From: JBPEXY01 sp052031065 | Lineage (GTDB): Bacteria > Pseudomonadota > Gammaproteobacteria > Immundisolibacterales > Immundisolibacteraceae | Assembly (NCBI GenBank): GCA_052031065.1 | Contig: JBPEXY010000010.1 | Location: forward strand, 1 to 28,230 | Direction of reading: 5' to 3' | DNA: 28,230 bases | Shown here: positions 1 to 7,779 of the stretch, in pieces | Numbering within the stretch: position 1 is the first letter of the stretch | Layout: every line of letters begins with the position of its first letter | Made by a program: the position numbers and the translations under genes | The notes under the pieces: model-generated | Databases searched by the model: none | What the model saw: only the letters and a program-made list of their open reading frames with translations | What the model was told of the DNA's origin: nothing

Positions 1-1
1 C

Positions 2-280
2 GATTCCAATAACTCGATTCGCAGAATCGATCAGGCAATCCGTGATGTCGATACCCTGCGCGGTACTTTCGGCGCCATCCAGGCGCGCTTTGAAAGCACC
101 ATCGCCAGTCTCGCCACCTCAGCGGAAAACCTCTCCGCCGCCCGTAGCCGGATTCAGGATACCGACTTCGCGCAGGAAACCGCCTCGCTAACCCGGGCGC
201 AGATCCTGCAGCAGGCCGGTACCGCCATGCTGGCACAGGCCAACTCCTCACCGCAGAGCGTGCTCTCACTCCTGCAGTAA
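2..280 (+). CDS. fliC: Flagellin, C-terminal part (5' truncated)
   Basis: This is the 3' end of a flagellin gene; the start lies outside the window. The frame opens at base 2 and gives 92 residues ending in TAA at 278-280. The visible part is the conserved C-terminal D0/D1 coiled coil, with TLRGTFGAIQARFEST, ENLSAARSRIQDTDFAQET and the closing QANSSPQSVLSLLQ. That region packs in the filament core and is the export and FliS-binding end. It sits directly upstream of flaG-fliD-fliS, the usual gammaproteobacterial filament cluster. The promoter is off the window. A hairpin just after the stop probably ends much of its transcription. The symbol could equally be flaA or flaB in some species naming. 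Confidence 0.95.
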   Translation, partial: DSNNSIRRIDQAIRDVDTLRGTFGAIQARFESTIASLATSAENLSAARSRIQDTDFAQETASLTRAQILQQAGTAMLAQANSSPQSVLSLLQ

Positions 281-303
281 TGGAGGAACCGTTAATCGGA
301 ACC

Positions 304-336
304 AACCGGAGCTGGTGTTACCACCAGCTCCGGTTT
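304..336 (+). terminator. Hairpin after flagellin gene
   Basis: A perfect 14-bp inverted repeat (304-317 and 322-335, arm AACCGGAGCTGGTG) encloses a 4-nt TTAC loop. It lies 24 nt after the flagellin stop and before the flaG ribosome binding site. The run of T after the stem is short (TTT, then AACCCTTTC), so it may be a leaky terminator or an RNA-stabilising 3' hairpin. Either would lower flaG-fliD expression relative to flagellin. Confidence 0.7.
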
Positions 337-362
337 AACCCTTTCTCGGAGGGTTTAGCATC

Positions 363-746
363 ATGACGATCGAACAGCACATTACAGTCACCCAACAGCT
401 ACCACAGCCGGAGCTGGTGAATCGATCAGCACCAAAAACCGCACCAGAAGTAGCCGTTGGTAACACTGTTAACGCTCAATCTACCGAGCGACCCGGTGAC
501 CCTGTGAGTAAATCGGCAATTTCTACTCAAGAGGTCCACCAATTAGTCGATAACTTCAGTGAACTCGCCAAACGAATTGACCGGGGACTGGAATTCCGTA
601 TCGATGAGATCACCGGAAAAACAGTTGTTACGGTGATGGATCGGGAATCTGAAGAGATCATCCGGCAGATTCCAAGCGAGGAACTCCTGGTCCTGGCCCA
701 GCGACTAAAAGAGGGCGGCGGGCTGATTGATGAACTGACCGGCTAA
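363..746 (+). CDS. flaG: FlaG family protein
   Basis: A 127-residue FlaG-family protein. FlaG affects filament length or assembly in Pseudomonas, Vibrio and Campylobacter, though its mechanism is unclear. The first 60 residues are polar and low in complexity, as usual. The conserved domain covers residues 65-125 and contains RGLEFRIDEITGKTVVTVMD and EEIIRQIPSEELLVLAQRL, the family signature. The ATG at 363 has a good site, GGAGGG, 8 nt upstream. It lies between flagellin and fliD, on the same strand, and 32 nt before fliD. No promoter of its own is evident, so it probably depends on read-through past the flagellin hairpin. Confidence 0.92.
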   Translation: MTIEQHITVTQQLPQPELVNRSAPKTAPEVAVGNTVNAQSTERPGDPVSKSAISTQEVHQLVDNFSELAKRIDRGLEFRIDEITGKTVVTVMDRESEEIIRQIPSEELLVLAQRLKEGGGLIDELTG

Positions 747-778
747 ACAGAGTGGCCGGATACTGGTGAGGATAGACC

Positions 779-2197
779 ATGCTGACATCTGCAGGACTCG
801 GTTCGGGGCTCGATATTGATGGCCTGGTCAGCCAGCTTGTCAACGCAGAGTCTGCACCAACCCTGAGCCGACTGGGCCGTCAACAGGCTAAATACGAGGC
901 CGACCTGTCTGGTCTCGGCCAGTTTTCCTCCGCACTTTCAAGTTTCCAGTCAGCACTTTCTGCTCTATCCAATCTGAACAACTTTCAGAACCGCACGGTC
1001 AGTTCCAACAACGACGATTTTGTTAAGGTCAGCGCTACCAGTAGCGCACCGATCGGTGACCTGGACATCGCCGTAGAAAACCTGGCCAAAGTGCAGAAAC
1101 TACAATCAGTTGATTTTGCCGATAGCGACGAAGCGGTAGGTAGTGGTCAGATCACCATTATCTCGGGCGCGGAAATTATTACCGTCAACCTCTCTGAGCC
1201 TGACAACAAGCTCACCGACCTGCGCGACGCCATCAATACCCAAGCCAACGGTAAGGGCGTACAGGCAGTTATCGTCAATGTCGATGACGGCGTCGGCGGC
1301 ACCGTCAGCCGACTGCAGCTAACCACTACTGAAACTGGTGTTTCCCAATCCCTTTCTCTATTCGTCGACGACAGCGACGGCAATGACACCGATGCCAACG
1401 GCCTGTCCCGTTTTGCCTATGACCCGGCAGGCACACAGAACATGACGCAGACTCAGGCTGCCGAGGACTCCATCATCCACGTTGATGGCCAGAAAATAAC
1501 CCGCAGCGGAAACACCATTGACGATGCCATCGATGGCCTCACCTTCGACCTGGTCGATGAAGACCTCGCTACCGTCACCCGCGCCACTGTCTCCCTTGAC
1601 GAAGCAAGCGCCAAAGCCCAGGTGCAGACCTTTACCGGTGCCTATAACCAGCTGATTGATGTGATTAACGAACTGTCCCTGGTGGACGAAAACAGCCAGA
1701 GGATAGGTCTGCTGCAAGGGGATGCGACAGTCAAAGGGTTTGAACGACTACTAAGGGAAAATCTTTTCGCACAATCCAGCGACACCAGTGCCAGCCTCAA
1801 CATGACTCAACTCGGCATTGACACCGATCCAGAGACGGGCCACCTGTCCGTCGATCAGGAGCGGCTGGATGATATTGCTGAAATCAATATCCAGGACATT
1901 GGCCAGTTTTTTGCCGGCAATGACGGACTGGCAAAACGGTTGAACGCCGTCGTCGACGATTTCATTGGTAGCGATGGATCGATCAATCGACGTGAGCAGA
2001 GTATCCAGAACGGTCTTGATGGTCTTAACGACCAGCGAGACCGATTGTCGGTGCGACTGGTAGGCATGGAGGAACGGTTACGGCGTGATTTCATCGCCAT
2101 GGATATCCTCGTCGGTCAGTTCAACAGCGTCAGCAACTACCTGACTCAGCAACTGGCAAACCTGCCAGGCACTAAATTTGAGCCCAACGGCAACTAA
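779..2197 (+). CDS. fliD: Filament cap protein FliD (HAP2)
   Basis: FliD forms the cap at the filament tip and folds incoming flagellin outside the cell. The 472-residue product is a normal length for the family. The N-terminal signature is at residues 5-24 (AGLGSGLDIDGLVSQLV). The FliD_N domain covers about 1-105 and the FliD_C domain about 230-460. The C-terminal coiled coil ends in FNSVSNYLTQQLANLPG, the region bound by FliT and used for export. The ATG at 779 is preceded by GAGG at 7 nt. The product is secreted by the flagellar type III apparatus, so it has no Sec signal peptide. It lies between flaG and fliS in a same-strand operon. Confidence 0.97.
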   Translation: MLTSAGLGSGLDIDGLVSQLVNAESAPTLSRLGRQQAKYEADLSGLGQFSSALSSFQSALSALSNLNNFQNRTVSSNNDDFVKVSATSSAPIGDLDIAVENLAKVQKLQSVDFADSDEAVGSGQITIISGAEIITVNLSEPDNKLTDLRDAINTQANGKGVQAVIVNVDDGVGGTVSRLQLTTTETGVSQSLSLFVDDSDGNDTDANGLSRFAYDPAGTQNMTQTQAAEDSIIHVDGQKITRSGNTIDDAIDGLTFDLVDEDLATVTRATVSLDEASAKAQVQTFTGAYNQLIDVINELSLVDENSQRIGLLQGDATVKGFERLLRENLFAQSSDTSASLNMTQLGIDTDPETGHLSVDQERLDDIAEINIQDIGQFFAGNDGLAKRLNAVVDDFIGSDGSINRREQSIQNGLDGLNDQRDRLSVRLVGMEERLRRDFIAMDILVGQFNSVSNYLTQQLANLPGTKFEPNGN

Positions 2198-2236
2198 TCC
2201 CGTTTTCGAAGACAAGACCCGTAAAGGAGTTCTGCA

Positions 2237-2662
2237 ATGAGCCACCCCAACGCACTGAAAAACTATCAGCAGGTCGAGACACAGGCAGTGCTGAATACCA
2301 CGCCACATCAACTGATCCTGAAACTGTTCGATGGTGTACTGACTCGATTGGCAGCAGCACGCGGCCATATTGATCGCCGGGAGATCGCCGCCAAGGGCGA
2401 AGCACTGGGTAAAGCGATATCGATCATCGGCGGCCTACGTGGCAGTTTGAACCACATCGACGGTGGCGAGATCGCCGCCAACCTGGAAGGCATTTACGAA
2501 TATTGCGAACGTCAGCTGATCGCTGCCAACGTGGAGAATGACATTAAATTGATTGATGAGGTTGTTGGGTTACTCCGCGAGGTCCGTGCCGCCTGGGTGG
2601 AAATTCCTTCTGATCTGCATAGCCAAACTGCGGAAATCCCGCAGGCCGCCACCGCGAGTTAA
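2237..2662 (+). CDS. fliS: Flagellin export chaperone FliS
   Basis: FliS binds the C-terminal D0 end of flagellin in the cytoplasm, prevents early polymerisation and escorts it to the export gate. The 141-residue, mostly helical product carries the family pattern NYQQVETQAVLNTTPHQLI at residues 9-27 and LKLFDGVLTRLAAAR after it. AISIIGGLRGSLNHIDGGEIA and a helix ending in REVRAAWVEI complete the four-helix bundle. The start is well supported by AAAGGAG 7 nt before the ATG. The last 20 residues are polar and disordered. It follows fliD by 39 nt and precedes the fliT-like gene by 3 nt, so the two are probably translationally coupled. Confidence 0.95.
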   Translation: MSHPNALKNYQQVETQAVLNTTPHQLILKLFDGVLTRLAAARGHIDRREIAAKGEALGKAISIIGGLRGSLNHIDGGEIAANLEGIYEYCERQLIAANVENDIKLIDEVVGLLREVRAAWVEIPSDLHSQTAEIPQAATAS

Positions 2663-2665
2663 TCA

Positions 2666-2962
2666 ATGGACAGCCGCTGGCAACAGTTTTACCAAACTAC
2701 CGCAGAGATGGTGCGACTGGCTCACGACTGCGCCTGGGAACAGCTCTCCGAGCGCCAGCAGCAGCGCGACCGGCAGCTGCAGCAACTGCCGCCTGCCAGC
2801 AACCAGGAAGCTGGCCTCCTCGAGGAGCTGCTCAAACTTAACCAGCTGCTTGAGCGGCTGGGCCAGCAACAGAGAGAGCAGCTATCAAACACCGTAAAAC
2901 AGGCGCAACACCACAAGCGCGGTGTAAACGCCTACCATGCGGTGCATCAGCACAACCACTAA
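2666..2962 (+). CDS. fliT: FliT-like flagellar chaperone
   Basis: A 98-residue, strongly helical, Gln/Glu/Arg-rich protein. It has no single diagnostic motif, and the assignment rests on position, size and helical character. FliT is the FliD export chaperone and is normally encoded right after fliS. Here the ATG is 3 nt after the fliS stop. Residues 25-85 read as one long amphipathic coiled coil (SERQQQRDRQLQQLPP, LLEELLKLNQLLERLG). There is no strong ribosome binding site, so coupling to fliS is likely. The His-rich tail (HHKRGVNAYHAVHQHNH) is unusual. Another frame is open here (2553-2897) but it crosses the fliS end, and I judge it to be a shadow. Confidence 0.7.
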   Translation: MDSRWQQFYQTTAEMVRLAHDCAWEQLSERQQQRDRQLQQLPPASNQEAGLLEELLKLNQLLERLGQQQREQLSNTVKQAQHHKRGVNAYHAVHQHNH

Positions 2963-3305
2963 CAGCAGCTGATCACCGCCCGCTGAGATGTTGATGGTGA
3001 TGGTGACAGCGCAAATTACCGGCGCTATCCCCCGAACATCTCGCGTGGTAGATCAGCGACCTCCGCTACTCCGCAAACTCAGCTGCGACACCATGACCTC
3101 GAATCTGGAGGCTTGTCAGCCCGGCCTGTGCATCGCCGATCTACAGGAAGAACCAGCGCAAGACCAGGCGCACACACGGTAGGCAGTACCACTTGTTTAA
3201 GACTTCCACCGGGTTGCGCCAGCCAGATGCGACAGCTCAGCAGGTGCCAGCTAGAACCGGGCCGGACCGGAAGTGGTGGATGGAAGTATTAGCCGGAACT
3301 GTCGA
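2963..3305. other. Convergent gap between fliT and flgL, no gene supported
   Basis: This stretch of 343 nt lies between the ends of two convergent operons. Short open frames exist (2988-3182 and 3193-3444 on +), but they lack ribosome binding sites and family resemblance. The second runs well into the 3' end of flgL. The only structure seen is a nested inverted repeat at 2985-3042: outer arms GAGATGTT and AACATCTC, inner arms AGCGC (3008-3012) and GCGCT (3022-3026). It has no T run, so it is not a classic terminator. It could be a two-way transcription barrier or decayed coding sequence. Confidence 0.5.
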
Positions 3306-4502
3306 TCAGAGGAAATTAAACAGCGACAGGTTCTGTACCCGGGCGAAGGCGGCCTGGGCAATTTCGAGCGCACTCGCCTCACTGTTGAGCCGCGCGGCAG
3401 CCTCGGCAAAATCGAGATCTTTAATCTCCGAAAGAGTGGTCTGATAAGAGATTTCAAAACCCTCATTGGCATCGCGCACCGCGGTAACCGCATTGAGCCG
3501 GTTGCCGACTCTGGCGCGGATGACGTTGGTCTGGTCCAACGCGGTATCCAGATTCTCCAGCCCGCGGTTGATTACGTTGCCGAGGGGAGCTGTGTTTTCA
3601 ACCTGCGCATTCTGCAGCGCAGCAACCAGCGTATCGATGGTGGTCATTAAATTCTGTCGGGTACTCGGCTGAAAATCGAACTGGTCACCGGCTTCAGGCT
3701 CTCCCGAGAATGTGGCGGCGACACCGTTAACAGTGATGGTATCGCCATTTTGATATGTAAGTCCGCTGGCCAGCGTCGTCGATGTGGTGGCATTGACCAG
3801 GTCATAAACGCCAGGGGCGGTAAAAACAACTTGCAGATGGTCGCCGTTGTAGGCTCCTGGCGCGGTCTCTGATACCGAACCGATGATGCCACTGCCACTG
3901 TTGATGGCGCTGGCACTGGCGGTGATGCCGTCTTTCCCGGTGAAATTGTCCACAAACAGATCATAGCCACTATCACCATAGCGAATAGTGCGACTGGCCG
4001 CGACTGCCACTTCCCGCGTATTCTGGTCACCCTGATATTGATAACCGTTGACCGAATCTTTGATAAAAGGCTGGGTTTTGCTGGCGGTGCCGGCAAACAT
4101 GAACTCACCGTTGCTGTCACGGCGATTACCGAGATTGAACAGCTGATCCCGAATATGGGCGAGTGAGTCAGCAAAGGTGCGGTAATCGGCCTCGGTGTGG
4201 GTACCGTTGTTGGCATCGATCAGCGATTCCCGCGCATCGTCGAGCAGATCATTGATCTCCGCAACGGCGGTCTCTTCTATGCCTAGCTGGTTTTCCAGCA
4301 GGTTGAGATTGCGGTCGTACTGTTCAAGACTGGCGAGGCGCTGCTCTAGCCCAAGAATTCGCGTCGCCCCCGCCGGGTCGTCCGCAGGCGAGAGAAACTT
4401 CTCGCCCTTGGTCAGTTGCAATTGGGTGGTCCGCACCCGACTCTCCTGCTGCTGCAAGGCACTGACGTTTAGTTCAAAAAACTGGTTACTGGCGATACGC
4501 AC
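3306..4502 (-). CDS. flgL: Hook-filament junction protein FlgL (HAP3)
   Basis: FlgL is the second junction protein between hook and filament and is exported with the help of FlgN. The 398-residue product starts MRIASNQFFELNVSAL and ends LEIAQAAFARVQNLSLFNFL, both family-typical D0 coiled-coil ends. Other marks are FLSPADDPAGATRILGLEQRL (about 37-57) and NRRDSNGEFMFAGTASKTQPF. Residues 221-280 form a beta-rich insert (VVFTAPGVYDL, SGEPEAGDQFDF) that resembles a segment of FlgK. The start codon is GTG at 4502. It is fixed by a very strong site, AAGGAGG, with 6 nt spacing. It lies 51 nt after flgK in the same transcription unit. Confidence 0.96.
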   Translation of the reverse strand: MRIASNQFFELNVSALQQQESRVRTTQLQLTKGEKFLSPADDPAGATRILGLEQRLASLEQYDRNLNLLENQLGIEETAVAEINDLLDDARESLIDANNGTHTEADYRTFADSLAHIRDQLFNLGNRRDSNGEFMFAGTASKTQPFIKDSVNGYQYQGDQNTREVAVAASRTIRYGDSGYDLFVDNFTGKDGITASASAINSGSGIIGSVSETAPGAYNGDHLQVVFTAPGVYDLVNATTSTTLASGLTYQNGDTITVNGVAATFSGEPEAGDQFDFQPSTRQNLMTTIDTLVAALQNAQVENTAPLGNVINRGLENLDTALDQTNVIRARVGNRLNAVTAVRDANEGFEISYQTTLSEIKDLDFAEAAARLNSEASALEIAQAAFARVQNLSLFNFL

Positions 4503-4553
4503 TACGCACCTCCTTAATCATCAACGGGTTGATCATGCAGCCCATTGGCATTG

Positions 4554-6518
4554 TCAGATCACCTCCAGCAGCGACTGAAACAGGGTATCCGCCGCCTGGA
4601 TGGTCTGCGCGGCAGCCTGATAGGCCTGCTGAAACTGCAACAGATTGGCAGCCTCTTCATCGACATTCACACCGGCTACCGACTGTTGACGAAAGCGCGA
4701 CTGTTCCAGCGAGAACCCGGCTGCTTCCAGCGAAATATCACCACTACTGGTACGCGCACCCACTTCGCCGACCAGCTGCTGGTAACTCTCCTGATAAGTT
4801 GCGGTACCAGCCGAAAAAAGGCTCTGCTGCTGGAGACCAATCATCCGCAGCATGTTGCTGTTGTCGCCAACACCGGCGGCATTGAAATCAACCTGAAAAC
4901 GATCACCGGCCGCCGCTGTTCCGCTGATCTGCATACGGTAACCAAAATCGAGGCTCCCCGGGGTGGGAAACAGTTCAGCACCAGGGGTGTAGGTTATCCC
5001 TGCTTCCAGCAACACCGGCGCGCCCGGCAGCGTGTTGTCATAAAGGTCAAAAACAGCTGGCGCGGTAAATTCCACCAACAGCGGAGGTGCCAAACTACCC
5101 GCTGTGGTGGTAAACGCCGCATTGGTAGTATCCACCGCAGTGAGCCCACTAATCTCAGCATCACCTGAATTACCAATATCACTGCTGGCAAGCAGGGGAC
5201 TGGCCGCCGCAAGGGCGCGCGGGTCACTGATTGCCAGGTCAAACGAACGCGCCAGTCCGCGGGTTGGCTGGATCAACAGCGCGTCACCACTGGCGCCCGC
5301 CGGATCGAGGTCAATGGTCATGCCATCGACGGTCACCGGTACTGTCGCCGGGCCAACCGGAACCGGGCCGAGGTTCTGGATGGAGTCGTCGAGCAGATTG
5401 GTTAATAGGTAATCGCCACTTGCATCGACAGCGAGGCGATAATCAGCACCGGTCAGCGCGTTGACATCACTAATCGCCACACCGATGGTTGTCACCCCGG
5501 TGTTTGAGGGTGCTGCGTGTATCGCCGGAGCACCAACGGTAAACAGGTCCCCACCGATGGCACCGGTCAGGTCCATGCCTAACCGATGCTGGCTGTTCAT
5601 CGACTGTTCGAACCCGACAGCCAGGCGCCCGAGTTGATTCAGCGCCGGATCAAGTGCAAGCTGCCGACTGTTCAGCAGGCCACCGAGAGAACCACCATTA
5701 ATTTCCCGACTGATCTCAAAAGTGCTGACTCCCTGATAAGAGAGCTCCAGTCGGCTGCTGTCAAACTGATTCGGCGTCGTCGTCAGGGAGAATGCCCTGG
5801 AACTGACTACCAGTGCCTGACCATTGCCAATAAACACACTGGTTGTACCGTCACCCTGTTCTGCGGTGGAGACCGGTACCAGTTCTGCAAGCTGACCGAT
5901 CAGCCGGTCTCGCTGATCGAGCAGATCGGGCGATGCACTGCCCTGACCCTGAGCTGCAGAAATGGCCAGATTATTGTTCAACTGGGCGAGACTGGCAGAC
6001 AGCGCATTAACCTGGCCCACCTGGTCTTCGAGTTCGCTGTTGATCTCCTGCTCCAGACCAGCAAGAAAATTACCTAAAGATTGAAATCGATCTTTCAGCG
6101 TGGCGGCGCGCTGCAGGGCCACCTCCCGCTGCGGTAGCGACGCCGGATCAAGAGAGAGATCATTGATCGCAGCAAAATAGTCGTCTACAGCGCTTGAAAG
6201 TCCAGTACCGCTGCCGGCAAGCAGATCATCCACCCGCCGCAGGTAATTCATCTGCGTTTCAAGCTGACTCTGCAGTGCAGTATCGTTGTTGATCTGCTGG
6301 TTAATAAACAGGTCTACATTACGCCTGACACGGGTAACATCGACGCCGTTACCAAAAAAGATACCGCCCTGCTGATTCGGCTGGCGTGCCTCCATTTCAA
6401 CACTTTGCCGGCTATAGCCATCGACGGTGGCATTGGCGAGGTTGTGGCTGACTGTAGCCAGTGCACGCTGATTGGCCAGCAGTGCCGATGTCCCTATTCC
6501 CAGTATCCCTGACGCCAT
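4554..6518 (-). CDS. flgK: Hook-associated protein FlgK (HAP1)
   Basis: FlgK forms the first junction ring on the hook. The 654-residue product begins MASGILGIGTSALLANQRAL and contains SHNLANATVDGYSRQSVEME, the rod/hook-family N-terminal motif. It ends in NVDEEAANLLQFQQAYQAAA plus a hydrophobic D0 tail. The ATG at 6518 is preferred to an adjacent in-frame TTG at 6521; GGGAG lies upstream at workable spacing. The centre is expanded and Ala/Gly/Thr-rich. It holds at least two beta modules (about 360-420 and 480-546), the second resembling the FlgL insert. The gene lies 142 nt after flgJ and has its own FliA-type promoter, so flgKL can be expressed late. Confidence 0.97.
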   Translation of the reverse strand: MASGILGIGTSALLANQRALATVSHNLANATVDGYSRQSVEMEARQPNQQGGIFFGNGVDVTRVRRNVDLFINQQINNDTALQSQLETQMNYLRRVDDLLAGSGTGLSSAVDDYFAAINDLSLDPASLPQREVALQRAATLKDRFQSLGNFLAGLEQEINSELEDQVGQVNALSASLAQLNNNLAISAAQGQGSASPDLLDQRDRLIGQLAELVPVSTAEQGDGTTSVFIGNGQALVVSSRAFSLTTTPNQFDSSRLELSYQGVSTFEISREINGGSLGGLLNSRQLALDPALNQLGRLAVGFEQSMNSQHRLGMDLTGAIGGDLFTVGAPAIHAAPSNTGVTTIGVAISDVNALTGADYRLAVDASGDYLLTNLLDDSIQNLGPVPVGPATVPVTVDGMTIDLDPAGASGDALLIQPTRGLARSFDLAISDPRALAAASPLLASSDIGNSGDAEISGLTAVDTTNAAFTTTAGSLAPPLLVEFTAPAVFDLYDNTLPGAPVLLEAGITYTPGAELFPTPGSLDFGYRMQISGTAAAGDRFQVDFNAAGVGDNSNMLRMIGLQQQSLFSAGTATYQESYQQLVGEVGARTSSGDISLEAAGFSLEQSRFRQQSVAGVNVDEEAANLLQFQQAYQAAAQTIQAADTLFQSLLEVI

Positions 6519-6582
6519 CAAAATTCTCCCATCAGTTGCTCTGGCATCCGATTATTGCTTCGGCAACCGACTATCAAATACG

Positions 6583-6609
6583 TTATCGGCGAGCCCGCCG
6601 ATCTCTTGA
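6583..6609 (-). promoter_or_regulatory. FliA (sigma-28) promoter of flgKL
   Basis: Read on the - strand this is TCAAGAGA-N11-GCCGATAA. The -10 matches the FliA consensus GCCGATAA exactly, the spacing is the standard 11, and the -35 keeps T.AAG of TAAAGTTT. Transcription should start near 6575, leaving about 57 nt before the flgK ATG. The -10 is the right arm of a 6-bp inverted repeat (6585-6590 and 6597-6602). Confidence 0.8.
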
Positions 6610-6635
6610 TTTGCTCTGTTGATCTGCACCAATCT

Positions 6636-6670
6636 CCCGGGCCAATTCACCCGGGCCAATTCACCCGGGC
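6636..6670. repeat. 14-bp tandem repeat, 2.5 copies
   Basis: The unit CCCGGGCCAATTCA occurs at 6636-6649 and 6650-6663, with a partial CCCGGGC at 6664-6670. On the - strand the copy at 6650-6663 includes the flgJ stop codon (TGA, 6661-6663), so the repeat crosses from coding to intergenic sequence. Each unit contains the palindrome CCCGGG. Confidence 0.85.
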
Positions 6671-7770
6671 CCGCCGGCATCACCAGCGGCCCAATGTCGA
6701 CGTAATTGGTCCGCCAGCCGGGTCACTTTTTCTGCATAGGCAGGGTCAGTCGCGTACCCCCCCTGCTGCAGGCCCTGAGCAAAGCGGGCGCTATCATTCC
6801 CAGCGCTCAGCGCTGATGCATACCAGGGACGCGAGCGGAGAAAATCGACATAATCGTCAAACGCCTCGGCATAGGAGCCATAAGCACGGAAACTGGCCAC
6901 CTCGCGCCGAGCGACACCGTCTCTGTACTCCAGCGTCGGAACCTGCACCACCTCACCCTGCCAATCCGGACCCGCTTTTATTCCAAACAGGTTGTAGCTC
7001 AACCCACCGTCGGGGTAACGAATGGTCTTGGCGCCCCAGCCACTCTCCAGCACCGCCTGCCCGGCAATCGCCTCCTCCGGCACGCCAAGCTGCTCTGCCG
7101 CCATCCGCGCCAGCGGTTGAATCATCTGTAAAAAATCCGCAGGGGTTGCTGCCTCCTCGGCCTCCTCCGGGAGAGGCGCTATTAGCGGCTGCGCTTCCCG
7201 TAACTGCGATACCATAGACAAACTCGGTCCTGCCGGTGAGCGCCCTGGCGTCCTGGACCCTGCCAGGGGAGCGGGATCGATGCGGGCGTGCGTGTTCAAA
7301 CGCAATGGATCGATGGCGGCCAACTGCGATACTGGCTCCGCCTGCACAGCCTTGTTGGCAGTTTCAGCCGATTGATCAATGGGCGGTTGAGTTCCCGCCG
7401 TTTCCTGGTTAGCCGGATTCACCCCGCGGCCCCGTAGCTGCTGCAACAACAATTCGCCGATGCCGAGCAGTCCCTGGTCGCCGCTTTGCAATGCCAGCTG
7501 CTGATCAAACATCCGCTGGTAGGTCTGTTCCGCCGAAGAGCCAAACAGTGGATCCCCACCAAGGTTGGCGCTGCGCATCGACTCCAGCATCAACCCGACA
7601 AACAGACTCTCAAATTGTCGCGCCACCGCAGCGATTCCTTCTCGGGAGTCGCTGCGCGCCATCCGCTTCAAATCGGCCATGCCCTGGCGGTCAAGCAGGT
7701 TACGCGGCCCCTGAAGCGGCGTATCTGCGGCCCGGTTCAGCACTGAATTTGACCCTCCGTTCACCTGCAC
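6661..7770 (-). CDS. flgJ: Rod cap and peptidoglycan hydrolase FlgJ
   Basis: FlgJ caps the growing rod in the periplasm and opens the peptidoglycan. The 369-residue product is the two-domain form. The rod-cap domain is at about 35-115 (AVARQFESLFVGLMLESMRSA). A Pro/Ala-rich linker follows at 116-208. The glucosaminidase domain is at 210-360, with AIAGQAVLESGWGAKTI, where E242 is the expected catalytic acid, and SYNLFGIKAG. The start is a GTG at 7770 with AGGTGG 4 nt upstream; a second in-frame GTG lies two codons later. The gene begins 9 nt after the flgI stop. The last three codons and the stop lie in a short tandem repeat. Confidence 0.95.
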   Translation of the reverse strand: MQVNGGSNSVLNRAADTPLQGPRNLLDRQGMADLKRMARSDSREGIAAVARQFESLFVGLMLESMRSANLGGDPLFGSSAEQTYQRMFDQQLALQSGDQGLLGIGELLLQQLRGRGVNPANQETAGTQPPIDQSAETANKAVQAEPVSQLAAIDPLRLNTHARIDPAPLAGSRTPGRSPAGPSLSMVSQLREAQPLIAPLPEEAEEAATPADFLQMIQPLARMAAEQLGVPEEAIAGQAVLESGWGAKTIRYPDGGLSYNLFGIKAGPDWQGEVVQVPTLEYRDGVARREVASFRAYGSYAEAFDDYVDFLRSRPWYASALSAGNDSARFAQGLQQGGYATDPAYAEKVTRLADQLRRHWAAGDAGGPG

Positions 7771-7779
7771 CTGTCCACC

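Noticed and set aside
2553..2897. 114-codon + strand frame across fliS end and fliT
   Set aside because: It overlaps the 3' end of fliS and most of the fliT-like gene in another frame; composition is Arg/Ser-rich as expected of a shadow.
2988..3444. Two + strand frames in the fliT-flgL gap
   Set aside because: They have no ribosome binding site or family pattern, and the second runs into flgL antisense.
6542..6558. TGGCAT...TTGC resembling a sigma-54 site
   Set aside because: GG to GC spacing is 12 rather than 10, and it points away from flgK.
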